From Winogradskyella sp. (lineage in GTDB: Bacteria > Bacteroidota > Bacteroidia > Flavobacteriales > Flavobacteriaceae): a stretch of DNA of 64,000 bases. Below are positions 1-10,116 of the stretch, in pieces. The notes under the pieces are model-generated. The model saw only the letters and a program-made list of their open reading frames with translations. It made no database searches and was not told the DNA's origin. A program made the translations under genes and the position numbers. The DNA is taken from assembly GCF_028289625.1 (NCBI RefSeq), contig NZ_JANQOM010000038.1:1-64000 (forward strand), read 5' to 3'. The stretch's first letter is position 1. Each line of letters opens with the position of its first letter.

Positions 1-2
1 TG

Positions 3-734
3 GCATACGAAAAGTACAAAGAACGCTTTGCTAATGCAGGTGATTTCCATTTTTATTTTGTAGGAAATGTAGATGAAGAAAAAATCGCGGATTATGCCGA
101 AACATACATTGCCTCTTTACCAAGTTCTGACGAAAACGAAATGTACAAAGTACATGACTTTAGGTCAAAATCGGGTTCGCATGAGTTTATTTACAATAAA
201 GGCACCGAACCTAAAAGTCAAGTCAATCTCACCTGGACTGGTGAGGCAGAATACGACGTAAAAGAAGCCAGAGCCATGACCATATTGGGTGAAATATTGA
301 GTATTAAGCTCATAGAAAAGTTGCGAGAAGAAGAAGGCGGTGTGTATGGTGCTGGTGCAAGAGGTTCATTGAGTAAAATACCATATGGCCGTTATAATTT
401 TAGTATATCCTTCCCTTGCGGACCAGATAATGCTGAAAAATTAATAACTGCATCTATTGCAGAATTAGAGAAAATCATTAAGGATGGACCTACTGAGACC
501 GATTTGGATAAAGTAAAAAAAGCATTGTTATTAACAAGAAAAGAACAGCTCGAACAAAATCGTTTTTGGTTAGGAGCTATTAGAGGCGCTGATTACAATC
601 AAAGTGACTTAAATAACATTGTTAATTATGAAACCAATATCAACGCCATTACAGCGAAGGACATCCATAATATTGCCAAGAAATATTTAACAAATGGTTA
701 CATCAAGGCAGTCCTCATGCCTGAAGAACAATAA
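3..734 (+). CDS. M16 family metallopeptidase (C-terminal part, truncated by window edge)
   Basis: Frame open from position 3 (AYEKYKERFANAGDFHFYFVGN...); REEEGGVYGAGARGS and YGRYNFSISFPCGPDNAEKL typical of M16 C-terminal domains. Confidence 0.85.
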   Translation, partial: AYEKYKERFANAGDFHFYFVGNVDEEKIADYAETYIASLPSSDENEMYKVHDFRSKSGSHEFIYNKGTEPKSQVNLTWTGEAEYDVKEARAMTILGEILSIKLIEKLREEEGGVYGAGARGSLSKIPYGRYNFSISFPCGPDNAEKLITASIAELEKIIKDGPTETDLDKVKKALLLTRKEQLEQNRFWLGAIRGADYNQSDLNNIVNYETNINAITAKDIHNIAKKYLTNGYIKAVLMPEEQ

Positions 735-753
735 AATTAATATAAACAACTCA

Positions 754-793
754 AAATAAGCCATCTAAATCTAATATTTTAGATGGCTTATTT
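754..793 (+). terminator. Intrinsic terminator-like hairpin after M16 gene
   Basis: 16-bp perfect stem AAATAAGCCATCTAAA / TTTAGATGGCTTATTT with 8-nt loop; T-rich 3' side. Confidence 0.8.
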
Positions 794-873
794 GTTTAAC
801 AATGTTAACAACTTCGATTTCTTAAACTCATAAATAATTGTATTTTTAAGACCTATTAAAACCAAATCATTTA

Positions 874-1641
874 ATGGGTAAAATCATTGCAATTGCTAAT
901 CAGAAAGGTGGTGTTGGTAAAACTACTACGTCTGTTAATTTAGCAGCTTCTCTTGGCGTATTAGAGAAGAAAGTCCTACTTATAGATGCCGATCCACAAG
1001 CTAATGCGAGTTCAGGGTTAGGTATTGATGTTGATGCCGTACAAATTGGTTCTTACCAAGTATTAGAACACACTAAATCTGCTAAAGAAGCGATAACGGC
1101 TTCAAATGCTCCAAATGTTGATGTTATTCCTGCACACATCGACCTTGTGGCGATTGAGATAGAGCTCGTTGATAAAGACCAACGTGAGTACATGTTAAAG
1201 AAAGCAATTTCTAATCTGAAATCGGAGTACGACTATATCTTAATAGATTGTGCTCCCTCATTAGGGTTATTGACACTCAACGCTTTGACAGCCTCAGATT
1301 CCGTGATTATACCTATACAATGCGAATACTTTGCCCTAGAAGGCTTAGGCAAACTGTTAAATACTATTAAAAGTGTACAGAAAATACATAATGAAGCGTT
1401 AGACATAGAAGGTATGCTACTTACCATGTTCGATTCGCGCTTACGATTGTCGAACCAAGTAGTTGAAGAAGTACAAAAGCATTTTAGCGATATGGTATTT
1501 GAAACCATTATTCAACGCAACGTAAGATTGGGCGAAGCACCAAGTTATGGTGAGAGTATCATAAATTATGATGTAAGCAGCAAGGGCGCTGCAAATTATT
1601 TAAATCTAGCCAAGGAGCTGATTAAGAAAAATGAATTGTAA
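874..1641 (+). CDS. parA: ParA family chromosome partitioning ATPase
   Basis: MGKIIAIANQKGGVGKTTTSVNLAASL deviant Walker A; followed by parB. Confidence 0.95.
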   Translation: MGKIIAIANQKGGVGKTTTSVNLAASLGVLEKKVLLIDADPQANASSGLGIDVDAVQIGSYQVLEHTKSAKEAITASNAPNVDVIPAHIDLVAIEIELVDKDQREYMLKKAISNLKSEYDYILIDCAPSLGLLTLNALTASDSVIIPIQCEYFALEGLGKLLNTIKSVQKIHNEALDIEGMLLTMFDSRLRLSNQVVEEVQKHFSDMVFETIIQRNVRLGEAPSYGESIINYDVSSKGAANYLNLAKELIKKNEL

Positions 1642-2540
1642 TGGCGAAGGCTACAAAAAAACAGGCACTAGGACGAGGACTTTCTGCATTATTAAAGGAT
1701 CCAGAAAATGATATTAAATCTGCTGAAGATAAAAATGCAGATAAAGTCGTTGGCAACATTGTTGAGCTAGACATCGATAGTATTGAGGTCAATCCTTTTC
1801 AGCCTAGAACAAATTTTAATGAAGATACGTTAAAGGAGTTGGCATCTTCTATCCGTGAATTAGGTGTTATTCAACCTATTACAGTGAGAAAATTGGCGTT
1901 TAACAACTACCAGTTGGTTTCTGGTGAACGTCGTTACAGGGCTTCAAAATTAATTGGTTTAGAGACCATTCCTGCATACATAAGAATCGCCAATGACCAA
2001 GAGGCTTTGGAGATGGCTTTGGTAGAAAATATTCAGCGTCAAGATCTCGACCCAATCGAAATTGCACTCTCCTATCAACGATTGATTGATGAAATTAACC
2101 TAACCCAAGAGCAAATGAGCGAGCGCGTTGGCAAAAAACGCTCAACCATTGCAAATTATTTACGATTATTAAAACTCGATCCTATCATTCAAACGGGTAT
2201 GCGAGACGGATTTATTTCTATGGGTCATGGTAGGGCCATGGTAAATATTGAAAACCAGATTGATCAACTTGAGGTGTACGAAAAAGTAATAAGTAATAAA
2301 TTATCTGTTAGAGCCACGGAACAGTTGGTTCAGAAACTAAATTCCACCGAATCACCATCAGAAAGTACATCTACAGAAGTCCCTAAACACATCAAAAAAG
2401 GGGTTAAAGAGTTTTCAGAATATTTTGGCCACAAAATTGAGGTTAAAGTGGCTAAGAATGGTAGTGGTAAAATTACCATCCCTTTCCATTCTGAAGAAGA
2501 CTTCAATAGAATCAAAAAATTAGTGCAACGTGCTAAATAA
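1641..2540 (+). CDS. parB: ParB/RepB/Spo0J family partition protein
   Basis: NPFQPRTNFNEDTLKELASSIRELGVIQPITVR...GERRYRASKLIG; HTH region; adjacent to parA. Confidence 0.95.
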   Translation: MAKATKKQALGRGLSALLKDPENDIKSAEDKNADKVVGNIVELDIDSIEVNPFQPRTNFNEDTLKELASSIRELGVIQPITVRKLAFNNYQLVSGERRYRASKLIGLETIPAYIRIANDQEALEMALVENIQRQDLDPIEIALSYQRLIDEINLTQEQMSERVGKKRSTIANYLRLLKLDPIIQTGMRDGFISMGHGRAMVNIENQIDQLEVYEKVISNKLSVRATEQLVQKLNSTESPSESTSTEVPKHIKKGVKEFSEYFGHKIEVKVAKNGSGKITIPFHSEEDFNRIKKLVQRAK

Positions 2541-3135
2541 AAGTAAAATCTTTTTTTTACTGTGCTTGTTTTCAGTTACGCTTTCCTTTTCACAAAAGGA
2601 AAAAGATAGTACAAGCATTGCCTTGGAAAACGAAATGGTAGTCATTGAAGAACAATTTGTCAAGAAAAAAGAAATTGACCCATTAAGACCTTCAAAAGCT
2701 GCATTTCTCTCTGCTATTTTTCCTGGTGCAGGACAAGCTTACAACAAAAAGTATTGGAAAATCCCAATTGTCTGGGGAGCTATAGGTACTGGAGTCTATT
2801 TTTATTTAAGAAACGATAGTCAATTTGACCGTTATAGAGATGCCTACAAAAGGCGATTAGCAGGATTTACCGATGATGAATTCTCGGACGCAAACGGTAA
2901 TCCATTGATATCCGATGACGGATTAATACGTGCTCAGCAACAGTTTAGGCGCAACAAAGAAATTTCGTTACTTGTCACAATAGGCTTATATGCCCTAAAT
3001 ATCATTGATGCCAATGTTGATGCACACCTTCTTCAATTTAATGTCGACGAAAATCTAACCTTAAGTCCACATTATCAATACAATCAAATGGAAAATTCCT
3101 CGGATTTGGGCGTAACACTAAATTTTAAATTTTAA
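2530..3135 (+). CDS. DUF5683 domain-containing protein (GTG start)
   Basis: Signal peptide then LRPSKAAFLSAIFPGAGQAYNKKYWKIPIVWGAIG; conserved position after parB in flavobacteria. Confidence 0.8.
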   Translation: MLNKSKIFFLLCLFSVTLSFSQKEKDSTSIALENEMVVIEEQFVKKKEIDPLRPSKAAFLSAIFPGAGQAYNKKYWKIPIVWGAIGTGVYFYLRNDSQFDRYRDAYKRRLAGFTDDEFSDANGNPLISDDGLIRAQQQFRRNKEISLLVTIGLYALNIIDANVDAHLLQFNVDENLTLSPHYQYNQMENSSDLGVTLNFKF

Positions 3136-3136
3136 T

Positions 3137-3841
3137 ATGAATATCGCATTATTAGGATATGGGAGAATGGGAAAGAGTATTGAAACCATTGCTCTTGAGC
3201 GTCATCACAAGATAGTACTGAAGATTGAAAATGATACGGACAATTTCGATTTTTCTAATACAGATGTCGCCATAGATTTCAGTGTTCCTACAGCAGCAGT
3301 ATCCAATATCAAAAAAGCACTGGATGCTGGTATACCTGTAATATCGGGTACTACAGGTTGGTTAGAACATTACAACGACATTATAGACCATTGCAACGCT
3401 AAAGACGGGACTTTTTTGTATGCTTCTAACTTCAGTTTGGGAGTTAATATCTTTTTTGAAACCAATAAAAAATTGAGTGCATTAATGTCAACTGTTGATG
3501 GATATTCAACCGAAATTGAAGAAATCCATCATACTAAAAAGCTAGATGCACCAAGTGGCACAGCCATTACGTTGGCCGAACAAATTATTGAAAATACCGA
3601 TTATAATAATTGGACATTAGATACACCAAAATCTAATGAAATCCCTATAGAATCTAAGCGTATTCCAGACGTACCAGGCACTCATGAGATTACTTACAAA
3701 TCAGATATTGACACCATAAATATTAAACATACAGCCCATAGCAGACAAGGGTTTGCATTTGGTGCTGTTGTTGCGGCTGAATGGATAAAAGATAAAAAAG
3801 GTGTATTCGCTATGCGAGATGTGTTAAATATTAATGGCTGA
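3137..3841 (+). CDS. dapB: 4-hydroxy-tetrahydrodipicolinate reductase
   Basis: MNIALLGYGRMGK..., EEIHHTKKLDAPSGTAITLAE motif. Confidence 0.95.
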   Translation: MNIALLGYGRMGKSIETIALERHHKIVLKIENDTDNFDFSNTDVAIDFSVPTAAVSNIKKALDAGIPVISGTTGWLEHYNDIIDHCNAKDGTFLYASNFSLGVNIFFETNKKLSALMSTVDGYSTEIEEIHHTKKLDAPSGTAITLAEQIIENTDYNNWTLDTPKSNEIPIESKRIPDVPGTHEITYKSDIDTINIKHTAHSRQGFAFGAVVAAEWIKDKKGVFAMRDVLNING

Positions 3842-3998
3842 TGTTGAATGATGAAAATCTTATACATTTTTAGAGTTGTAAATCTTTGTTAAATGAAGCT
3901 AATGAATTAACTAGGATTTTTATTTCATCAAGAAAAACTGCAAATTTGAACCTTAAAAACTAATCAATTGTCATTAGACAATTATCATTATATAGATT

Positions 3999-5621
3999 AT
4001 GACTTGGACCGAGTGGTTTATTTTTTTACTCATATTACAGATTATTCATGGCTTAGGGACATGGAAACTATATGTTAAAGCAGGGAGACAAGCTTGGGAA
4101 GCTTTTGTACCTATTTATAACGCCATAATACTTATGAAAATAATTTCTCGCCCTTGGTGGTGGGTTATTTTAATGTTCTTACCAATAGTCAATCTTATTA
4201 TGATTCCAGCGGCTTGGGTGGAAACCGCAAGAGCATTTGGTAAAGACACCAAACTAGATGCGTTGATTTGTATCGTTACCTTTGGATTTTATTTGTACTA
4301 TTTAAACTATGTCGCAGATGTCAACTATATTGAAAATAGAAAATTAAAACCAAAAACCTCGGCAGGCGAATGGATTACATCTATTTTGTTTGCTATAGTT
4401 GCTGCTACAATTGTACATACCTATTTCTTTCAGCCTTTTGTGATTCCATCGTCATCCTTAGAAAAATCTTTATTAGTTGGTGACTTCTTAATTGTAAGCA
4501 AAATTCATTATGGTGCTAGAGGACCTATGACTACTGTTGCTGCACCAATGGTACATGATACCATACCGAAATTGGGTATCAAATCGTATTTGTATAATGA
4601 TAATTTTGAAGAGAAGAACACCTCCTTATTAAACAAACTACAACTCCCCTACTTTAGGCTACCAGGATTTGAAAAGGTAGAACGTAACGATATTGTGGTG
4701 TTCAATCAGCCAGCGGATACCTTGTTGAATATGAACGATTTCAACCCAGACCGTAATTATTACAAACCTATTGACAAAAAAACCAATTTGGTAAAGCGTT
4801 GTGTTGGCTTGCCTGGAGATACCTTAGAAGTTAGAAATGGTTATGTCTTTATCAATGGTGTACAGAATGAGTTACCCGATAGAGCAAAACTTCAGTTTTC
4901 TCATGATATCGTTTTTAAAAACATTAATGCCAGAAGTTTTCCAGAACTTAATCAAATAACAAAGCCATTTCTTAAGAAGTATGATATTACAGATGGTATT
5001 GGCTTTAATGAAACGACAAAAAATTATACAGTACAGACAACACCAGAATCTGCTAATAAAGCCGTCGTTCATCCAAATGTCGTATCTGTAACCTATGCTT
5101 CTGATGAAAAAGGAATTAAAGATGAGCGTGTGTTTCCGCATGATGCAAATTATAATTGGAACTACAATTATTTTGGCCCTATATGGATTCCAAAAGCAGG
5201 TGCTACTCTAAACTTAACTATGGAAAATTTACCCCTTTATAAACGCGCCATTGGTGAATATGAAGGTAATAAAGTGGTTACTAGAGGTAATCAAATCTTT
5301 ATCAATGATAAAGCAGCGACTTCCTATACCTTTAAGCAAGACTATTATTGGATGATGGGAGACAATCGTCATAACTCCATAGATGCAAGAGCTTGGGGCT
5401 TTGTACCCTACAATCATATTTTTGGCAAACCTGTATTTATTTGGATGAGCATTGATGGGATTAATGATGGTCTAAAAAACTGGAGCTTTAGATGGGACAG
5501 AATTTTCACTACGGTTAGTGGTACTGGAGAACGACGATCGTACTTTATTCCATTTTGGGTAGTAGTAATTGGTATTTACGCCTTTACAAAATGGAGAAAG
5601 AAAAAGAAAGCTAAATCTTAA
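3999..5621 (+). CDS. lepB: Signal peptidase I with N-terminal multi-TM (DUF5684-like) domain
   Basis: VIPSSSLEKSLLVGDFLIVSK (catalytic Ser box), LVKRCVGLPGDTLEVRNGYVFING (Lys box), YWMMGDNRHNSIDARAWGFVP. Confidence 0.92.
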   Translation: MTWTEWFIFLLILQIIHGLGTWKLYVKAGRQAWEAFVPIYNAIILMKIISRPWWWVILMFLPIVNLIMIPAAWVETARAFGKDTKLDALICIVTFGFYLYYLNYVADVNYIENRKLKPKTSAGEWITSILFAIVAATIVHTYFFQPFVIPSSSLEKSLLVGDFLIVSKIHYGARGPMTTVAAPMVHDTIPKLGIKSYLYNDNFEEKNTSLLNKLQLPYFRLPGFEKVERNDIVVFNQPADTLLNMNDFNPDRNYYKPIDKKTNLVKRCVGLPGDTLEVRNGYVFINGVQNELPDRAKLQFSHDIVFKNINARSFPELNQITKPFLKKYDITDGIGFNETTKNYTVQTTPESANKAVVHPNVVSVTYASDEKGIKDERVFPHDANYNWNYNYFGPIWIPKAGATLNLTMENLPLYKRAIGEYEGNKVVTRGNQIFINDKAATSYTFKQDYYWMMGDNRHNSIDARAWGFVPYNHIFGKPVFIWMSIDGINDGLKNWSFRWDRIFTTVSGTGERRSYFIPFWVVVIGIYAFTKWRKKKKAKS

Positions 5622-5624
5622 CCT

Positions 5625-6929
5625 ATGGAAAATGCTCTTTTAAATAGCCTTTTGGAAGCATTAGACTTATCTCCAGAAAATATTCCTCTTCGCAAACAGG
5701 TGGCTCAAATCTACATGCAAGCATTTGACTATTCAAATGCTGAAATGCATTTACTTAAAATCATTGAATTCGAAAGTACTAATGCAAATAAATTTCTTTT
5801 AGCTAGTTGTTATTTTGAACAAGAAAAATATAATTTAACTGAAGTCATTCTTGAAGAAATTATCGAAAACGAGAACAACATTGATTATCTAGAACTTTAT
5901 TGCGAGAATTTACTCCAATTAAATCAATATGATCAGGCCTTAAATATTTACAAACAAATTCTGGAAATTGACAACAAATACCGCAACGAGTCTCTTGAAA
6001 GTATTTTTAAAGTTAAAAGTACAGGCATAGATAATGACTTTACCGATGATGATGCCCTAAAATTCATTAAAAAAACAAATTTAAAGTTTGATGATGTTGG
6101 TGGCATGAATAAAGTAAAAGAAGAAATCGATTTAAAAATAATTAAGCCCTTGTTGCATAAAGAGCTCTATAAGGCTTACGGGAAGAAGATAGGCGGTGGA
6201 ATTCTATTATACGGTCCGCCGGGTTGTGGTAAAACCCATATAGCAAAGGCTACAGCTGGAGAAATCGATGCCAATTTTATCAATGTTGGTATAAATGATA
6301 TTTTAGACATGTGGCTAGGAAATTCAGAGAAAAATCTGCACGAAATCTTTGAAACTGCCCGTCAAAATAAGCCCTGTGTTATCTTCATTGATGAGATTGA
6401 TGCGCTTGGCGCTAATAGAAATGATATTAATAAAACTGCTGGTAGAACTGTTATCAATCAATTTTTAGCCGAATTAGATGGCATTGACTCAGATAATGAT
6501 GGTATTTTAGTTCTTGGTGCGACCAATGCCCCATGGTATATAGATCCTGCATTTAGAAGGCCAGGTAGGTTCGATAGAATAATTTTTGTGGCACCACCTG
6601 ACCAAGAGGCCAGAAAATCAATCTATCAGATTCAGTTAAAGGGAAAACCCACAGAACGTATTGATTTCAAAACTTTAGCTAAGAAGACCAAGAATTTCTC
6701 TGGTGCCGACATATCTTCCAGCATCGATTTGGCTATAGAAGAAAAATTACAAGCATCGTTTAAGGATGGCATACCTCAGCCGTTATCGACAAAGGACCTC
6801 ACCAAGGCAATTTCAAAAATGAAACCATCTACCAAGGAATGGTTTGCCTCTGCTAAAAACTATGCGCTTTATGCTAACGATTCTGGGCTATATGATGAAA
6901 TTCTCACCTATTTAAACATAAACAGATAA
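5625..6929 (+). CDS. AAA+ ATPase (CDC48/FtsH-like AAA domain) with N-terminal TPR-like region
   Basis: GPPGCGKTHIAKATAGE (Walker A), PCVIFIDEIDALG (Walker B), GATNAPWYIDPAFRRPGRFDR (SRH); helical repeats at N-terminus; no HExxH protease domain. Confidence 0.85.
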   Translation: MENALLNSLLEALDLSPENIPLRKQVAQIYMQAFDYSNAEMHLLKIIEFESTNANKFLLASCYFEQEKYNLTEVILEEIIENENNIDYLELYCENLLQLNQYDQALNIYKQILEIDNKYRNESLESIFKVKSTGIDNDFTDDDALKFIKKTNLKFDDVGGMNKVKEEIDLKIIKPLLHKELYKAYGKKIGGGILLYGPPGCGKTHIAKATAGEIDANFINVGINDILDMWLGNSEKNLHEIFETARQNKPCVIFIDEIDALGANRNDINKTAGRTVINQFLAELDGIDSDNDGILVLGATNAPWYIDPAFRRPGRFDRIIFVAPPDQEARKSIYQIQLKGKPTERIDFKTLAKKTKNFSGADISSSIDLAIEEKLQASFKDGIPQPLSTKDLTKAISKMKPSTKEWFASAKNYALYANDSGLYDEILTYLNINR

Positions 6930-8161
6930 TGGGCTCTGAGGCTAATTTTGAACGAGGTCTTCAACTCTTTGAGATGGGAAGGTTTAAAGATGCTATTCCT
7001 TATCTTCAAAATGCATTGGCTGTTGATATAGATAATTTTGAAACAAAATTTTTGTTGGCACAGTCTTACCTTCAAACAGACAAAACAGAACAAGCCAAGA
7101 CTCTGACTCTCGAATTAAGAAGTAAGGCCCCAAATTATAGTGGGATTTATTACCTACTTTCAAAAATATATTTCTTAGAAGAAAATATGAGTTTGGCACT
7201 AGAGCTAATAGATGAAGCTATCAGTCTAGACCCTTATGACGAAGATTATTTTGGGCATAAATCATACATACGACTTCACGAAAAAAAGTATGAGGAGGCG
7301 CTTTTGTTAGCTGAAGAAGGTCTTAAACTTAATGCAAAAAGCATAATTTGTCTCAATGCAAGGGCAACGGCATTAACAAAGTTAAAACGTAAAGAAGAGG
7401 CTAGAGAGACTATTGAAAACTTACTAAATGATGATCCTGAGAATGCCTATTCTCATGCCAATATTGGTTGGAATCATTTAGAGCATAATGATACTTCAAA
7501 AGCATTGACACACTTTAAGGAGGCTTTAAAACTAGACCCAAATGATGACTATGCTAGAAATGGAATGATAACTGCGGTTAAGTCCAAAAACAAAATCTAT
7601 AATTTGTATTTAAGATATGCATTTTGGATTGGTAATCAATCTCAGAAAAACCAATGGATTTTTATTATAGGTATTTATTTGATATATAGGTTTTCGTTGA
7701 AAATATTGACATTTTCGGGTCTCTCAATACTAGCTATACCGCTCATAATAGCCTACTTATTGTTTGCTTTGGGCAGCTGGATTATGGAACCTTTATCAAA
7801 TATGATATTATTGTCTGATAACTATGGAAAATATCTTTTAGATAAAAATTCGAGATTAAGTGGGCAAATCCTATTTGTCTTATTACTACTTTCCCTCTTA
7901 TCATTCTGCATTAATTTTATTTTTGAAAGCGATTATTTGATTTTATTTAGTATTGCTTCATTAGCTGCAATTTTGCCTTTAACAAGGAGTCCACTAAGTT
8001 CAAATAAGAACGCTCAGCTATTAGGGTATATCTATGGTATAGTTATTTTATTAATTCCGATAATTGGTGGTATTATAGACTACGAGTATGGTACTTTACT
8101 TGTTGTTATCGCGATTATGTTCATTGCTTACACGTGGTTAGGAAATATCTTCTTTAATTAA
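6929..8161 (+). CDS. Tetratricopeptide repeat protein with C-terminal transmembrane region
   Basis: TPR consensus (AYSHANIGWNHLEHNDTSKALTHFKEALKLDPNDDYARNGM) followed by several hydrophobic segments; start overlaps the AAA gene stop (taATG). Confidence 0.82.
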   Translation: MGSEANFERGLQLFEMGRFKDAIPYLQNALAVDIDNFETKFLLAQSYLQTDKTEQAKTLTLELRSKAPNYSGIYYLLSKIYFLEENMSLALELIDEAISLDPYDEDYFGHKSYIRLHEKKYEEALLLAEEGLKLNAKSIICLNARATALTKLKRKEEARETIENLLNDDPENAYSHANIGWNHLEHNDTSKALTHFKEALKLDPNDDYARNGMITAVKSKNKIYNLYLRYAFWIGNQSQKNQWIFIIGIYLIYRFSLKILTFSGLSILAIPLIIAYLLFALGSWIMEPLSNMILLSDNYGKYLLDKNSRLSGQILFVLLLLSLLSFCINFIFESDYLILFSIASLAAILPLTRSPLSSNKNAQLLGYIYGIVILLIPIIGGIIDYEYGTLLVVIAIMFIAYTWLGNIFFN

Positions 8162-8778
8162 TGCAACATATTTTATTGTACCCAGCGTATTTCCCAAACA
8201 TAGCCCATTTTGTAGCTATGGTTAATGCAGAGATGGTTTATTTTGAAGTCTGCGATAATTACCAAAAACAATCTTACAGAAATCGAGCGGAAATATATGG
8301 CTCTAATGGAAAAATAGCTCTTACAGTTCCTGTGAGCTATACCCAAAAAAACAGGCAACTGTATAAGGATGTTAAGATTGCTAATGAAGACAACTGGCAG
8401 TTACAACACCTTAAATCTTTACAGTCTGCTTATAGCACGTCCCCTTTTTTCGAATACTATGTTGATGACTTAATGCCTTTATTTGAAAAATCATTTACAT
8501 ACATCTTAGATTTTAATTTAAAGTGCTTTGAAATACTTATAGATAGTCTTCAAATTAATTTAGCGACTTCAAACACTTCTGTGTTTGAAAAAGAACCAAA
8601 TGACAAGATTGATTATCGATTACTCGTCAATCGAAATCACAAATTAAAATCACATTTAGATGATTATACGCAAGTATTCAAGGAAAAACATGGTTTTATC
8701 CCAAATCTTAGTATTTTGGATTTGCTATTCAATGAAGGTCCAAATACAGAGTTGTACCTAAAACGACAACATTTATAG
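8161..8778 (+). CDS. WbqC family protein
   Basis: LLYPAYFPNIAHFVAMVNAEMVYFEVCDNYQKQSYRNRAEIYGSNGKIALTVPV. Confidence 0.85.
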   Translation: MQHILLYPAYFPNIAHFVAMVNAEMVYFEVCDNYQKQSYRNRAEIYGSNGKIALTVPVSYTQKNRQLYKDVKIANEDNWQLQHLKSLQSAYSTSPFFEYYVDDLMPLFEKSFTYILDFNLKCFEILIDSLQINLATSNTSVFEKEPNDKIDYRLLVNRNHKLKSHLDDYTQVFKEKHGFIPNLSILDLLFNEGPNTELYLKRQHL

Positions 8779-8780
8779 TC

Positions 8781-9089
8781 ATGCTCAGATTTTGTGTTCA
8801 CTATGGCTTACATTTTGGGTTACCTTTAGTAATCGCTCTTTTGGTTTTTAGAAAAAAATGGCCAAAAGCTTATTTGATAATGCTATCAGCTTTTGTCATC
8901 GATTTAGACCACCTGTTAGCCAATCCCATATTTGACCCAAATCGTTGCAGTATTAATTTTCACCCACTCCACTCTTACTATGCCATCGTAGTCTACATCG
9001 TTCTTTTACAACCAAAACCAACGCGAGTTTTTGCCATTGGTCTATTGGCTCATATTATTGCAGATAGTGCCGATTGTTTACTTATCTAA
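8781..9089 (+). CDS. DUF6122 family membrane protein
   Basis: Short membrane protein with DLDHLLANPIFDPNRCSINFHPLHSYY; follows wbqC. Confidence 0.7.
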   Translation: MLRFCVHYGLHFGLPLVIALLVFRKKWPKAYLIMLSAFVIDLDHLLANPIFDPNRCSINFHPLHSYYAIVVYIVLLQPKPTRVFAIGLLAHIIADSADCLLI

Positions 9090-10109
9090 TTTCAAAGTAG
9101 CTTTTATCGGGTAATGGTCCGATAGCTTAATATCCGAATATGTTTTAAACCCATTTACAGTGAAATCTTTATCGGCTAATATAAAATCGATTCTAAGCGG
9201 GAAATACTTAAAATCATAGGTTTTACCAAAACCATGGCCTGCCTCTTCAAAGGCATCAACCAAATCTTCCCCTTTAATTATATTATAAACATATGAATAA
9301 GCCGTATTATTAAAATCTCCCGCAACAATAGTCCTATACTTACATTTTGATTTATGTTCTAAAAAAAGTTCCACTTGGGATTGTTGCATTATAAATGCCG
9401 CTTTTACCCGTTTTAAAAATACATCTCTTGAATATTGACTATTTATATAATCTATTTTGGTATTGATTTTTGAAGATTGTAAGTGAACATTATAGACTCT
9501 AATGGTATCCTTACCTTTTACAACGTCTACAAAAATCGCATTATTATAGGTGTCCTTAAACTCTAAGGACCCTGAGTTTACAATAGGAATTTTAGAAAAA
9601 ATTGCATGCCCTGGTCTAGCATCTTTTGTATAACTTCCGTTATAATTTGAATAGTTTTCTATCTTTAAGGGCGTTCCTCTTGTATATTCTTGCATACAAA
9701 TAACATCTGGCAATTCTTCATAAAAGAAGTCTACAATATCTTCTCTTGTTGTTTTATTAGGCTTCCAGTTATATTTATTAAACAATCTAACATTAAAAGA
9801 CATCACCGATAGATTATTAGGGTCGTCAGTCTTTTTTGAAGAAGAGATTTTATACATCGAACCTATATAGCTCCAGCCCAAGGAAAGTACTATTAGAGAC
9901 AAGAACATTTGTTTTTTTAACTGAATTAACCAATACACAAAAAAAAGCATATTAATTAATATCAAAAGAGGCACTCCGAGGCTCAAAATCGATAAGGTGG
10001 CAAAGTTCTTAGGAGGCACATAAGGTAATAAATAAGAAAGCAAAAGTAAAACCGCAGCCAACGAATTGACAATAAACACAAGCTTACCAAAAAACTTCAA
10101 TTTTTTCAT
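9078..10109 (-). CDS. Endonuclease/exonuclease/phosphatase family protein with N-terminal TM segments
   Basis: LSVMSFNVRLFN..., ICMQEY, VAGDFNNTAYS, LSDHYPIKA motifs; start chosen at the internal ATG at 10109. Confidence 0.85.
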   Translation of the reverse strand: MKKLKFFGKLVFIVNSLAAVLLLLSYLLPYVPPKNFATLSILSLGVPLLILINMLFFVYWLIQLKKQMFLSLIVLSLGWSYIGSMYKISSSKKTDDPNNLSVMSFNVRLFNKYNWKPNKTTREDIVDFFYEELPDVICMQEYTRGTPLKIENYSNYNGSYTKDARPGHAIFSKIPIVNSGSLEFKDTYNNAIFVDVVKGKDTIRVYNVHLQSSKINTKIDYINSQYSRDVFLKRVKAAFIMQQSQVELFLEHKSKCKYRTIVAGDFNNTAYSYVYNIIKGEDLVDAFEEAGHGFGKTYDFKYFPLRIDFILADKDFTVNGFKTYSDIKLSDHYPIKATLKLDK

Positions 10110-10116
10110 GGTGTTA

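Noticed and set aside
1233-1508. Antisense ORF inside parA (and similar ORFs opposite other CDSs, e.g. 19389-20009, 16554-16964, 41313-41630, 44636-44968)
   Set aside because: Low-complexity or Ser/Ile/Phe-rich translations with no recognisable motif, fully overlapping well-supported genes.
640-2600. parS sites near parAB
   Set aside because: No GTTTCACGTGAAAC-like palindrome noticed near parAB.
9078-9089. Convergent overlap of DUF6122 and EEP genes (also 28923-28931)
   Set aside because: Few-bp tail overlaps of convergent genes are common in compact genomes.
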